The translations under genes and the position numbers were made by a program. A stretch of DNA of 64,000 nucleotides from CAWBQO01 sp963790965 (GTDB lineage Bacteria; Bacteroidota; Rhodothermia; Rhodothermales; DASSAV01), in NCBI GenBank assembly GCA_963790965.1, contig CAWBQO010000006.1, positions 620,001 to 684,000 of the forward strand, in the 5' to 3' direction. This document shows, one piece after another, positions 1-8,776 of the stretch (position 1 is its first letter; each line of letters opens with the position of its first letter). The notes beneath the pieces were generated by a model. That model ran no database searches and was not told the origin of the DNA. It was given only the letters and a program-made list of their open reading frames with translations.

Positions 1-103
1 TGTAGAGTCCTGTCAAAGTGCAATAGACAGTGGCCGGTTCTTGCTTGCCGTGCGCACGTCAGACAGCAGTAAACCGATTGTTAGCACATCATCCCACAGT
101 CGA

Positions 104-490
104 ATGAATGAACCCAATGCCCTTACCTCCGGTTTATCCGGGCGCGACTTCTATGCCGCTAAATTTAATTCCGAGCCTGACCGAGAAACGGAATGGCTTC
201 GGCGGACGGCTGGAGTGAAAGCGGACTCTGTCGAGTCTCTGGTCCGTGATGCGAACCTGTCTCCGCGCTCCGTACTTGAGGTGGGGGCCGGGACGGGCGC
301 TGTCATTGGGGAGCTTCGGCATCGCGGAATCGGGGCCGAACAATTTGCCGTGGACTTCTCCGAGGACGCCATTGCCGTGCTGAAGCAGAATGAGCCGGAT
401 ATTGGGGCGGCGATTGCCAACGTGACGGTCTCCCCCGATCCCATGGCGCGCTTGGGGATATTCTCATGCTTTAGTTGCAACTCGGACTGA
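104..490 (+). pseudogene. Truncated class I SAM-dependent methyltransferase
   Basis: The 128-residue product has the start of a Rossmann methyltransferase: motif I VLEVGAGTGAVIGEL at about residues 66-80, then an acidic strand-2 region FAVDFSEDAI. Soon after residue 110 the sequence stops resembling a methyltransferase and ends in a Cys/Ser-rich tail (FSCFSCNSD). A complete enzyme would be about 200-260 residues with motifs IV and VI, which are absent here and not visible in the other frames downstream. The most likely reading is a gene fragment left by a deletion or rearrangement. The ATG at 104 was chosen because it starts the conserved-looking part; an upstream in-frame start at 41 also exists. 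Substrate cannot be guessed. Confidence 0.5.
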
Positions 491-627
491 CACCTTCTAC
501 CGAGATGGACGCTGCGAAACTGACGACCAACTCGCCGATCCGAACACTCGTTCGCTTTCATAATCGGAACGGCTACTTACGCCGTCCCAATCTCGACCGG
601 CGTGAGGCGGAATCCAGCACCTACAAG

Positions 628-837
628 ATGGGATACGAAGTTCGGCTGGTCGCATACTCCGAAGCCGAACAGGCTGAACTGCGACGTGCGATCCGCCGCG
701 CCGGACTCAAGCCCGGCAAGCCGTTCGCTAAGGTCAACTGCTGGGTCCAACCGATCTACGGACGTAAGTCAATGGAGCGATTCATGAAGTGGCTGGACCA
801 ACTTGGCGCTGCCGGCCCCATAGCCGATGACTCGTGA
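628..837 (+). CDS. Small conserved-looking protein of unknown function
   Basis: The 69-residue product begins MGYEVRLVAYSEAEQ and contains the stretch GKPFAKVNCWVQPIYG followed by an amphipathic helix ending KSMERFMKWL. The reading frame is open further upstream to 475, but that part is low-complexity and overlaps the end of the methyltransferase fragment, so the ATG at 628 is the better start. The compact mixed alpha/beta pattern looks like a real small domain. I do not recognise the family. It sits beside a broken gene and repeat-filled DNA, which suggests a degraded or mobile neighbourhood. Confidence 0.5.
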   Translation: MGYEVRLVAYSEAEQAELRRAIRRAGLKPGKPFAKVNCWVQPIYGRKSMERFMKWLDQLGAAGPIADDS

Positions 838-912
838 CGCTGCCATTAACGCTGCCCAGTAAAAGTCTGTTAAAATAAAAGAACGCGCTGCATGTATTTG
901 ACGGCATGAACT

Positions 913-1036
913 AAAGCACCCACGCAACCTCCCCCTTGAGGGGGATTCAAGGGGGTGTTAGGCGGCACTCCAGTCACGTACATGGCCCCGTATATCTGAG
1001 ATACACCCTATCCATATTAATTCGACAGCCTCTTAG
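913..1036 (+). repeat. Modular intergenic repeat, module P, copy 1
   Basis: A stretch of about 124 bp that recurs at 1056-1178 with a few differences. It contains a C-rich/G-rich imperfect palindrome (CCCCCTTGAGGGGG, then TTCAAGGGGGTGTTAG) and ends in AGCCTCTTAG. A more diverged relative lies at about 50755-50890. No gene is visible in 838-1709; this stretch is filled by repeat modules. Confidence 0.85.
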
Positions 1037-1055
1037 ATGGCTGACGATATAGACC

Positions 1056-1178
1056 AAAGCACCGACGCAACCTCCCCTTGAGGGGGATTCAAGGGGGTGT
1101 TAGGCGGCACTCCAGTCGCGTACATGGCCCCGTAAATCTGAGATACACCCCATCCATAATAAGTCGACGGCCTCTTAG
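1056..1178 (+). repeat. Modular intergenic repeat, module P, copy 2
   Basis: Second direct copy of the 913-1036 element, running from AAAGCACCGACGCAACC to GGCCTCTTAG. The two copies differ at scattered positions, for example CAGTCACGTAC versus CAGTCGCGTAC, so the duplication is not very recent. Confidence 0.85.
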
Positions 1179-1192
1179 CAGACTGGAAGGGT

Positions 1193-1240
1193 AGATCCTT
1201 CACTGCGTTCAGGATGACGAGTGGGGGTGTTGGAGGAGGC
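1193..1240 (-). repeat. Intergenic repeat with HPERSEG-type core
   Basis: The minus strand reads CCTCCAACACCCC, then CATCCTGAACGCAGTGAAGG. The same core occurs on the plus strand three times at 47605-48000 and in diverged form around 50680, 50905 and 51040. Its translation gives the familiar spurious peptide HPERSEGS. Confidence 0.85.
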
Positions 1241-1289
1241 TAAAAAGGGACGGAGCACAAGGAAAGCAAAACGTGCCGGCCATTCCATG

Positions 1290-1389
1290 CGAGCGGAGCG
1301 AAGCAGTTCAGGCTTGCTTTGAGGCGCTGTTTGTTCCTTGCAAACAACCTTTGATGCCTGGCCAAGATTCACCTTGGTTCAACAGCCTC
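1290..1389 (-). repeat. Modular intergenic repeat, module A
   Basis: On the minus strand this begins GAGGCTGTTGAACCAAGGTG and continues through a CAGGCATCAAAGGTTGTTT segment. A diverged copy in the plus orientation is at about 50502-50600 (GAGGCTGTTAG, AAAGGTGAACC, CAGGCAGCAAAGGTCGTGTT). In both places it precedes an HPERSEG-type core in the same order. Confidence 0.6.
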
Positions 1390-1709
1390 GTAACCTTCTC
1401 TACTCGCAGGGGGGCGCGTTTGGAAGCGGGTCGCTCCCCCCATGCCATTTCGCCGTTGCCGTCTCTCTGAAAAGACGTGCGCGTTGGCCGGGATCGTTAT
1501 CTCGCCCGCCTTCATCGATGTCCGAGTCGGACTTTCAGGCGGCCCAGCGCTGCTGGAAATAATGGCTCTTGGGGGCACCTTGGCGCTGAGCGGAAGAATT
1601 TGGACTTTCTTCCCGTCCTCATGATGAAGACCGCGTGAACTTCTCGTAGGTGTAGGAAAGCCCGTCTTGTGACAGGCGGCTGCCCCACAAACCGGAACGA
1701 GGTTCTCCT

Positions 1710-4700
1710 ATGCGGCTCATCTACGGCACCGTTCTCTTCATTATCGGCTCGCTTGCCGTCATCCAGTCCGCCTCCGCGCAGTGTACCATCGAGTGGGCGT
1801 CACCCGTCAGCGGCAACTGGAACGAGGCCGCGCGCTGGAGTACCGGCACGCTTCCTACGGAAACCGACCAGGTCTGCATCCGCGCGAACGGCACCTACGA
1901 AGTCACCGTGAACCTGAATGCGACCATTGCCGGACTCCAGCTCGGCGGCGCGTCCGGCGCGCAGACGCTCGTTATTTCAGGAGGACGTTCGCTGACCGTC
2001 GAAGGGGCTTCCGGCGTAAACGCACGCGGCACGATTGATCTCAGCGGTACGCTTGCCGCAAACGCCGCGTTAACGGTGGCAGGCACATTCGTATGGAGAA
2101 GCGGCATACTCGGGGGGACGGGCACGACGACGATCTCGGGATCGGCCCTGTTCACCTCCGCTAACGCCAAGAGCCTCGCGAGCGGCACCTTGCGCAACGA
2201 GGGCACGCTGACATGGGACGAAGGGGCGCTCTACATCTACGGCGGGGCCACGGTGGATAACCGGGCCACGTTCAACCTCGACGCCGTCAACCAGATCTAT
2301 CGCTACAACGGAAACACCGGCAGCCTCGTGAACGCGGGCACGCTCCGGCGCAATGCGGACGGCGCAGCCTTTATCAACGTCACGCTGGAGAACACCGGCT
2401 CGGTCGAGGTGCTCAAGGGCACCGTGAACGTGACGAGCGAGAGCATCCACACCGGCGCGACACTCCTGGCCTCCGAGGGCGCTGCCTTGCAGCTCACGGG
2501 TGGCACGCACACCGTTGCGGGGACGGTCTCGGGCGCACCGGCGGGATCGGTGGCGATGACCGGTGGAACGCTCGTCGCAGCCGAGGGCGGCGGCGCGCTC
2601 GCGTTCACCGGTACCGGCTTCCGCATCGACAACGGGTCTATCGACGCAGCGGCGGGACTGACGAACAAGGGTCTCCTGACGCTCGCCACCGCGAACGCGA
2701 AGAGCCTCACGGCCGGGACGCTGCGCAACGAGGGGACGCTTCGCTGGACGGAGGGTGCGCTGTACGTCTACGGCGGCGCGACGGTCGAGAACATCGGCCT
2801 GTTTGAAGCGGCGACGGTCAACCAGATCTACCAGTACAACGGCGCGACGGGGCGCATCGTGAACACCGGCACGTTCCGCAAGACGGTGGAGGGCCTTACC
2901 TACGTCAACGTGGTGGTGGAGAACACGGGTACGATGGAGGCGCTCGCGGGCGACCTTCGCCTGACTTATCAGAGTCTCCACCGTTCCGCGAAGCTCGACG
3001 CGGCCGCCGGTGCGGCGCTCTCGTTTGCCGTCGGGACGCACACCTTCGAGGGCGACCTGACCGGCACGCCGAAAGGTACCCTTGCTTTCCAGAGCGGCAC
3101 GTTCGTAGTCGCCGAAGGGAAGCCCGCCACCCTGCAATATGCCGGTACCGGCTTCACGTGGGCCAACGGCGTCTTCGACCTCTCGGGTAGCCTCACGAAC
3201 AAAGGCTCCCTTTTCCTCACTACCGCTAACGCTAAAAGCCTAGCGGCGGGCACGCTGCGCAACGAGGGCACGCTGACATGGGACGAAGGGGCGCTCTACA
3301 TCTACGGCGGGGCCACGGTGGATAACCGGGCCACGTTCAACCTCGACGCCGTCAACCAGATCTATCGCTACAACGGAAACACCGGCAGCCTCGTGAACGC
3401 GGGCACGCTCCGGCGCAACGCGGACGGCGCAGCCTTTATCAACGTCACGCTGGAGAACACCGGCTCGGTCGAGGTGCTCAAGGGCACCGTGAACGTGACG
3501 AGCGAGAGCATCCACACCGGCGCGACACTCCTGGCCTCCGAGGGCGCTGCCTTGCAGCTCACGGGTGGCACGCACACCGTTGCGGGGACGGTCTCGGGCG
3601 CACCGGCGGGATCGGTGGCGATGACCGGTGGAACGCTCGTCGCAGGCGAGGGCGGCGGAACGCTTGACTTCTCCGGCAGCGGCTTCCGCATCGACAACGG
3701 GTCTATCGACGCAGCGGCGGGACTGACGAACAAGGGTCTCCTGACGCTCGCCACCGCGAACGCGAAGAGCCTCACGGCCGGGACGCTGCGCAACGAGGGG
3801 ACGCTTCGCTGGACGGAGGGTGCGCTGTACGTCTACGGCGGCGCGACGGTCGAGAACATCGGCCTGTTTGAAGCGGCGACGGTCAACCAGATCTACCAGT
3901 ACAACGGCGCGACGGGGCGCATCGTGAACACCGGCACGTTCCGCAAGACAGTGGAGGGCCTTACCTACGTCAATGTGGTGGTGGAGAACACGGGTACGAT
4001 GGAGGCGCTCATGGGCGAGCTGCGCTTTACCGTAGCCGGAACGCACACTGACATGACGATGAGCGTCGCGTCGGGTGCCACAGTCGCATTTTACGGGGGG
4101 CCGACGACGTTTGCGCGCTCAAACTACAACGTGCCGGAGGGTGCCACGCTCCGCTTTGCCACTGGTACGTTCGTTCTTGACGGCGACATGGTCGCCGCTC
4201 CCGCGGGAGCGTTCGAATGGACCGGCGGCTCGTTTGCGCCCGGTGCCGGTGGCGGCGCGTTCAAAGTCACCGGGACGGGCCTCCAGTGGAAAGGCGGCTC
4301 CGTGAACGCTGGAGAGGGCGCGCTTGGTAACAAGGGCAAGATTTCCCTGACGGGAACCGGCGGCAAGTCTGTCGCTTCCGGCACGCTGCGCAACGACGGC
4401 GTAATGCATTGGGACGAAGGCGAACTGTACCTTAGCAGTGCGACAACCTTTGAGAACAGTGAACTTCTCGACGTACGGCTGGAAGCGGCACCGCGCGTAT
4501 CGTCCGGCTCTGCAGGCACCATTATCAACACGGGTCGCGTTATCCGCTCGGCGGGTCGGAGCCGGGTGAATTTCGCGGCCCGCTGGTTTAATGATCCGGG
4601 CGGCGTGCTGGAGTCGAACCTTGGCACGTTCGCCTTTTCGCGAAGCCTGTGGAACCGTCCGGGCGCTGTTATTCAGGGAGACAGCGGAGCGTTCACGGTC

Positions 4701-6380
4701 AGCCGCGACTCGCTCATGAACGCCGGCAGGATAGCGCCGGGGCCGGGCATCGGCACGCTCACCTTCAATAACGGGCTGGCATCCGACACGGCCTCGACGC
4801 TCGAGATCGACATCAATGGGCCGGTGCGCGGCGTAGGTCACGACCGTATCCAGTTCACCACAAACGCGCCGCTCAGCGGAACGCTCGATGTGCGGTTGGG
4901 AGAGGCCTTCACCCCGGCCGTGGGAGACACGTTCCACATCATCGGCACCACCGGGCAGTTCTCCGGCGGCTTCGCGAAGCGCCTCGGCCTCGTCGACGCG
5001 GCGCGCAACGTGGCGCTTTATCCCTCCTTCCGGAGGAAAAATGAAGTGCTGCGCACGGCCGGACTGGTGCCGAGCTTGCCCATAGAGGGCGGAGAGGAAT
5101 ACTTCCTTACCGCCGGCAACGTGCCGACGCTTGCCGGCGCGATCAAGGCTGATCCCGCGACGGCCATCGGCGACCGCTGGGTGCCGGTTACGGTTACCGG
5201 CAGCGGCTTTGCGCCGGACATTGACGTGTCGCTCGTCTGCGTGGAGTGCGACGACCCCGGCCTCGGCCCCATTCCTGGTCTCGTCAGCTCCATCCGACCG
5301 GACACCTTCTGGGTCTGGCTGGACCTCAACTCCGGGCGGCACTTCGGGCGGTACAATCTGGTCGTGACCGATCCGCGCGGCGGGAGAGCGGTGACGCCGT
5401 TCACCATCACGGAGGTCCCGCCTGTTGTTTCGGTCCAGGCGTTCAAGAGAACGGCTTCAGAAGTCGGGCGCGACCCCGGGGTTTTCCTCGTCACCCTCAG
5501 CCGGACGCTGCGGACGGAAATGAACATTCCCTTCGCGCTCAGCGGCACGGCCACGCAGTATCTGGATTACGTGCTCGACGTCATGGGCGACGCCATCGTT
5601 ATCCCGGCGGGTGAGGACTCCTTCTTCGTGAGCGTCCTGCCGCTCAACGATGCGGAGGAGGAATCCACCGAGAGCGTATCAATGCGGCTCGTGCAGCACG
5701 GCAACCGCTCGGCATCGATCAGTATCACCGATGGGCCTTCGTCAGACGCGTTTGCCGTTGTCCATTCGCAGCCAATGCGCGCGGGCAATGCCGGTTCGGT
5801 GACGCTGACATTCTCGGGCAACGGATTCTCCTCATCGACCGTCGTGAAGATGACGGGCGGATCGGGTCCGGAGCTTACAGCCGCGCGCACGAAGGTGAAC
5901 GAGAACGGGACCATTCTGGCGGCGACGTTTAACATCGCCGCGCAGGAGCCGGGGCCGCGGAATCTGGTCGTGACCGGAAGCACGGGAGAGGCGACCTTGC
6001 CTGACGCCTTCACCGTAGAGGCGGCCGTTTACCCCGACGTGTTCGTGCAGATCGTCGCGCCGCCCCGCGTGCCGCGCACCCGCGAGCGCCTCATTACGAT
6101 TTTAATGCACAACAAGGGCAACGTCAACGTAGTCGGTTGGCCGTTCCTGGCCGGGCTGCCGGAAGACGCCGTCTGGAGCATCGACGAGCAGGGCCTCAAC
6201 CTGCCGCCGGGAGCGCACTGGCCGGACATCGCGCCGCAGATCCCCACGGCCGACGGGAAGCCGATCTATGGACTGCCGCAGGTTGTACTCGCGCCCGGCG
6301 AGACGCGCAAGATCGACGTGAAGGCCGCCTTCCCGACGCCGCAGAACCTCGAACTCGTCGCCGCCTGGGTATACCGATGA
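1710..6380 (+). CDS. Giant secreted repeat protein with Calx-beta-like module
   Basis: The 1556-residue protein starts with a signal peptide (MRLIYGTVLFIIGSLAVIQS, cleavage near SASAQ). Residues about 20-1010 are Gly/Thr/Ala-rich beta repeats in five units of about 177 residues, each marked by GTLRNEGTL, a W-x-EGALY motif and a VNQIY-like motif; units 1-2 are nearly identical to units 3-4. Near residue 1150 is an IPT/TIG-like segment, and about 1235-1330 reads as a Calx-beta-type repeat (VFLVTLSRTL, then an acidic NDAEEESTE stretch). No T9SS sorting domain is visible at its own C-terminus. Its stop overlaps the next gene's start in ATGA, so the two are probably translated together. Likely a cell-surface or extracellular scaffold or adhesin; ligand unknown. 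Confidence 0.85.
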   Translation: MRLIYGTVLFIIGSLAVIQSASAQCTIEWASPVSGNWNEAARWSTGTLPTETDQVCIRANGTYEVTVNLNATIAGLQLGGASGAQTLVISGGRSLTVEGASGVNARGTIDLSGTLAANAALTVAGTFVWRSGILGGTGTTTISGSALFTSANAKSLASGTLRNEGTLTWDEGALYIYGGATVDNRATFNLDAVNQIYRYNGNTGSLVNAGTLRRNADGAAFINVTLENTGSVEVLKGTVNVTSESIHTGATLLASEGAALQLTGGTHTVAGTVSGAPAGSVAMTGGTLVAAEGGGALAFTGTGFRIDNGSIDAAAGLTNKGLLTLATANAKSLTAGTLRNEGTLRWTEGALYVYGGATVENIGLFEAATVNQIYQYNGATGRIVNTGTFRKTVEGLTYVNVVVENTGTMEALAGDLRLTYQSLHRSAKLDAAAGAALSFAVGTHTFEGDLTGTPKGTLAFQSGTFVVAEGKPATLQYAGTGFTWANGVFDLSGSLTNKGSLFLTTANAKSLAAGTLRNEGTLTWDEGALYIYGGATVDNRATFNLDAVNQIYRYNGNTGSLVNAGTLRRNADGAAFINVTLENTGSVEVLKGTVNVTSESIHTGATLLASEGAALQLTGGTHTVAGTVSGAPAGSVAMTGGTLVAGEGGGTLDFSGSGFRIDNGSIDAAAGLTNKGLLTLATANAKSLTAGTLRNEGTLRWTEGALYVYGGATVENIGLFEAATVNQIYQYNGATGRIVNTGTFRKTVEGLTYVNVVVENTGTMEALMGELRFTVAGTHTDMTMSVASGATVAFYGGPTTFARSNYNVPEGATLRFATGTFVLDGDMVAAPAGAFEWTGGSFAPGAGGGAFKVTGTGLQWKGGSVNAGEGALGNKGKISLTGTGGKSVASGTLRNDGVMHWDEGELYLSSATTFENSELLDVRLEAAPRVSSGSAGTIINTGRVIRSAGRSRVNFAARWFNDPGGVLESNLGTFAFSRSLWNRPGAVIQGDSGAFTVSRDSLMNAGRIAPGPGIGTLTFNNGLASDTASTLEIDINGPVRGVGHDRIQFTTNAPLSGTLDVRLGEAFTPAVGDTFHIIGTTGQFSGGFAKRLGLVDAARNVALYPSFRRKNEVLRTAGLVPSLPIEGGEEYFLTAGNVPTLAGAIKADPATAIGDRWVPVTVTGSGFAPDIDVSLVCVECDDPGLGPIPGLVSSIRPDTFWVWLDLNSGRHFGRYNLVVTDPRGGRAVTPFTITEVPPVVSVQAFKRTASEVGRDPGVFLVTLSRTLRTEMNIPFALSGTATQYLDYVLDVMGDAIVIPAGEDSFFVSVLPLNDAEEESTESVSMRLVQHGNRSASISITDGPSSDAFAVVHSQPMRAGNAGSVTLTFSGNGFSSSTVVKMTGGSGPELTAARTKVNENGTILAATFNIAAQEPGPRNLVVTGSTGEATLPDAFTVEAAVYPDVFVQIVAPPRVPRTRERLITILMHNKGNVNVVGWPFLAGLPEDAVWSIDEQGLNLPPGAHWPDIAPQIPTADGKPIYGLPQVVLAPGETRKIDVKAAFPTPQNLELVAAWVYR
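2191..2945 (+). repeat. Internal near-identical direct repeat, copy 1
   Basis: Copy 1 of a roughly 755-bp block repeated at 3256-4010 with an offset of 1065 bp, a multiple of three. The copies are almost identical except for a short diverged patch around 2579-2620 versus 3644-3685 and a few single-base changes, for example CGCAATGCGG versus CGCAACGCGG. Confidence 0.92.
3256..4010 (+). repeat. Internal near-identical direct repeat, copy 2
   Basis: Copy 2 of the block at 2191-2945. Each copy spans repeat units of the beta-repeat domain, so recombination between them would remove or add exactly 355 residues in frame. Confidence 0.92.
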
Positions 6381-8305
6381 ACCTCCTTACTTCTTGCCGT
6401 AAAGCATCTACTGCCATGAAACCTGTATTTACACTACTGCTCCTTCTGGCGGTCGCGACCGAAGCGCCGGCGCAGCGTCTCTACGAGGACAGCCGCACCG
6501 GACAGCAAGGGATCATGATCGAAGGGTGGACGGGTACCGATTACGTCACCTTCGAAGAGTATTTCGGCAATGACGCCGCTGCCATGAAGATCGCCTCCGA
6601 TCAGGCCGTCATAAATGGAAAGACGGACCGCTTTCAGTGGGACAAGAAGGACGATGACGTGGCTCAGTGGTTGAAAGACCGGCAGGTCGTCAACGCGTGT
6701 GCTATCGCTTCGGAGAACCTGATCGACGATCTTAAGGCGCCCGGAGGCCTCCCCGAGGGCTACGAAATCAAGCAGGTCGGCACGCTCGGGGCGCTGACCA
6801 GCTCCGAAAACGCGGCGTACGACGTCTACCTCGACTGGTTCAACAACAGCAACAAGAACAATCTCGATCCGCCCTCCTATGCGCACACCTACTCCGTTAT
6901 CAAGACACCCGACGGAGACTTTTACACGATAGACAATTGGAAGGGCGGCGTTACCTTCAAGAAGGTCTATGCGCTGGACGAAGATGAAATCTTCTACTCG
7001 ACTGATCCTGACGAGACCGCCGTCGAAAACGCAGACATCCGCCTCCAAAAGAACAGCCGAGGGTACATCGAGCCGGATCCCAATGTGGAGAAGTTCCATC
7101 AGAAGCAGCGGGACAACTCCAACTCGCCCATTCCGCCTACGAGCGAAAAGGCGAAGGTAGAAGTGCTGACCTCCGCCGACCCTAACGACAAGTACGGCGT
7201 GCAGGGTTACGGCGAGGGGCATTTCATCACGCCGGAGTTCGCACTCCCCTACGTGATCCGCTTCGAGAATAAGGCGGAGGCGTCAGCGCCCGCGCAGGAA
7301 GTGCTCGTCCGCGATACGCTTGACCGGCGGATGCTGGACCTCGAAACGTTCGAACTCGGCACGATCCGCTTCGGCGACACCGAGATCGAAGTCCCGCCGG
7401 GCCTCCGCAACTTCTCGACCCGCCTGCCGATCTTCGACGGGCGACTCGTCTTGCTCGTCGATGCCTCCATGGTTCTCGAAACCGGCATTGCCGTATGGAA
7501 ATTCACCACGCTCGATCCGCAGACGAACGACCTGCCGCTCGATCCGCTCGACGGCTTCCTGCCGCCGAACAAGACCTCCCCGGAGGGCGAGGGCAGTGTC
7601 TCGTTCACCGTCTACCCCCGACCGGAGCTAACCGGAGGCACCATCCGCAACGAGGCGCGCATCGTGTTCGACCTCAACGAACCCATCGACACGCCGCCGT
7701 GGACGAACGGCATCGACTTGGGCGCGCCCTCGAGCGCCGTTGAAGAACTTGCGGACGAGCAGTACGACTGGACGTTTACCGTCGGCTGGGGCGGCGAGGA
7801 CGCCGGATCAGGCGTCGAGAGTTACGACGTGTACCTCCAGGTCAACGGCGGGCCTTTCACGCGCTGGCAGCACAACACGCCGGCGACGGCCGCCGACTTC
7901 ACGGGCGACGCGGACTCCACCTACGGCTTCTTCAGCGTAGCCACGGACCGTGTCGGCAATACCGAGCCGATGAAGGCGGAGGCGGACGTGTCGATGCAGC
8001 TCGTGGTGCCCGTCGAAGCCGTCGCGGATGCCGCCTTGCCGACCGCCTTTGAGCTGGGAGCCAACTACCCGAATCCGTTCAGCACGTCTACTATGATCCG
8101 GTTCGCGGTGGCGAGTCCGGAGCGCGTCGTGTTGAAGGTATACGACGTGCTCGGGCGCGAGGTCGCGACGCTGCTGGACGAAGAGCGTTCGCCGGGCTGG
8201 TACAACGCCTCGTTTGACGGCGGGCAGCTTTCCGGCGGCGTGTACTTCTACCGGTTCACCGCCGGTTCGTACACCGAAACGCGGCGGATGGTCGTCGCGC
8301 GTTAA
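6377..8305 (+). CDS. Secreted protein with C-terminal T9SS type A sorting domain
   Basis: The start at 6377 overlaps the previous stop; an alternative ATG at 6416 gives a textbook signal peptide (MKPVFTLLLLLAVATEAPAQ). The 642-residue product has an unknown acidic N-terminal region. From about residue 250 follows the DPNDKYGVQGYGEG-to-VFDLNEPIDTPPW module common in T9SS-secreted Bacteroidota proteins, then an Ig-like segment. It ends in a classic sorting domain: ANYPNPFSTSTMIRFA, VYDVLGREVATLLD, SGGVYFYRF. That tail directs export through the type IX system and surface attachment or release. As a coupled partner of the giant protein it may help export or anchor it; that part is inference. Confidence 0.85.
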   Translation: MNLLTSCRKASTAMKPVFTLLLLLAVATEAPAQRLYEDSRTGQQGIMIEGWTGTDYVTFEEYFGNDAAAMKIASDQAVINGKTDRFQWDKKDDDVAQWLKDRQVVNACAIASENLIDDLKAPGGLPEGYEIKQVGTLGALTSSENAAYDVYLDWFNNSNKNNLDPPSYAHTYSVIKTPDGDFYTIDNWKGGVTFKKVYALDEDEIFYSTDPDETAVENADIRLQKNSRGYIEPDPNVEKFHQKQRDNSNSPIPPTSEKAKVEVLTSADPNDKYGVQGYGEGHFITPEFALPYVIRFENKAEASAPAQEVLVRDTLDRRMLDLETFELGTIRFGDTEIEVPPGLRNFSTRLPIFDGRLVLLVDASMVLETGIAVWKFTTLDPQTNDLPLDPLDGFLPPNKTSPEGEGSVSFTVYPRPELTGGTIRNEARIVFDLNEPIDTPPWTNGIDLGAPSSAVEELADEQYDWTFTVGWGGEDAGSGVESYDVYLQVNGGPFTRWQHNTPATAADFTGDADSTYGFFSVATDRVGNTEPMKAEADVSMQLVVPVEAVADAALPTAFELGANYPNPFSTSTMIRFAVASPERVVLKVYDVLGREVATLLDEERSPGWYNASFDGGQLSGGVYFYRFTAGSYTETRRMVVAR

Positions 8306-8329
8306 GCCGCGCGGCTTCTGGAGAGCGAG

Positions 8330-8366
8330 ATCGGCCGGGGTGCCTTCGGGTGTCCCGGCCGATTTG
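8330..8366 (+). terminator. Hairpin terminator after the secreted pair
   Basis: A perfect 10-bp stem (ATCGGCCGGG with CCCGGCCGAT) around a 14-base loop, followed by a short T run. It lies 24 bp after the stop of the T9SS protein. Confidence 0.7.
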
Positions 8367-8776
8367 CGTTGTGCCGGGAAGGTAGTCGTTTCGGGCAGGA
8401 GGGGCGCATCTCGCCCGCGACGTGCCGAATTCGGCGACTGATCGATCTGTAGCGGGGTGGTTGTAGCTTCTGGTGGTCGGGAGCGGGCCGCGCTTGTACC
8501 GCGCCATTCTTCGACGGAACTACATAGACTTCGCGTTCACGCGGTACTATCTTCACATCTTCTAACAACCGGTTGTTCGCCGGCGCTGGCTTCGGGAGCG
8601 CTTCTGGTGATTGCGGGGCGGACAGGGGATGTCCGATCCGTGAGGCTACCGGCACGAACTTCCGTCGGCAGGCTCTGGTCCGGTACCGGAAAAGGCGGTA
8701 CGGACTGCCTTTGGACTTAATGCCCGCTACGGGTGCTCTTCACGGGGCTTATTCATCATTCTTAATCGCTACGCAC
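8367..8776. other. Intergenic stretch before the cas operon
   Basis: About 410 bp with no convincing gene. It must hold the promoter of the cas operon, but I see no clear promoter boxes. Short open frames here lack starts and family-like composition. Confidence 0.5.

Noticed and set aside
2070..4046. Long minus-strand frames opposite the giant surface protein
   Set aside because: They repeat because the plus-strand gene repeats; composition is Arg/Val/Glu-rich shadow.
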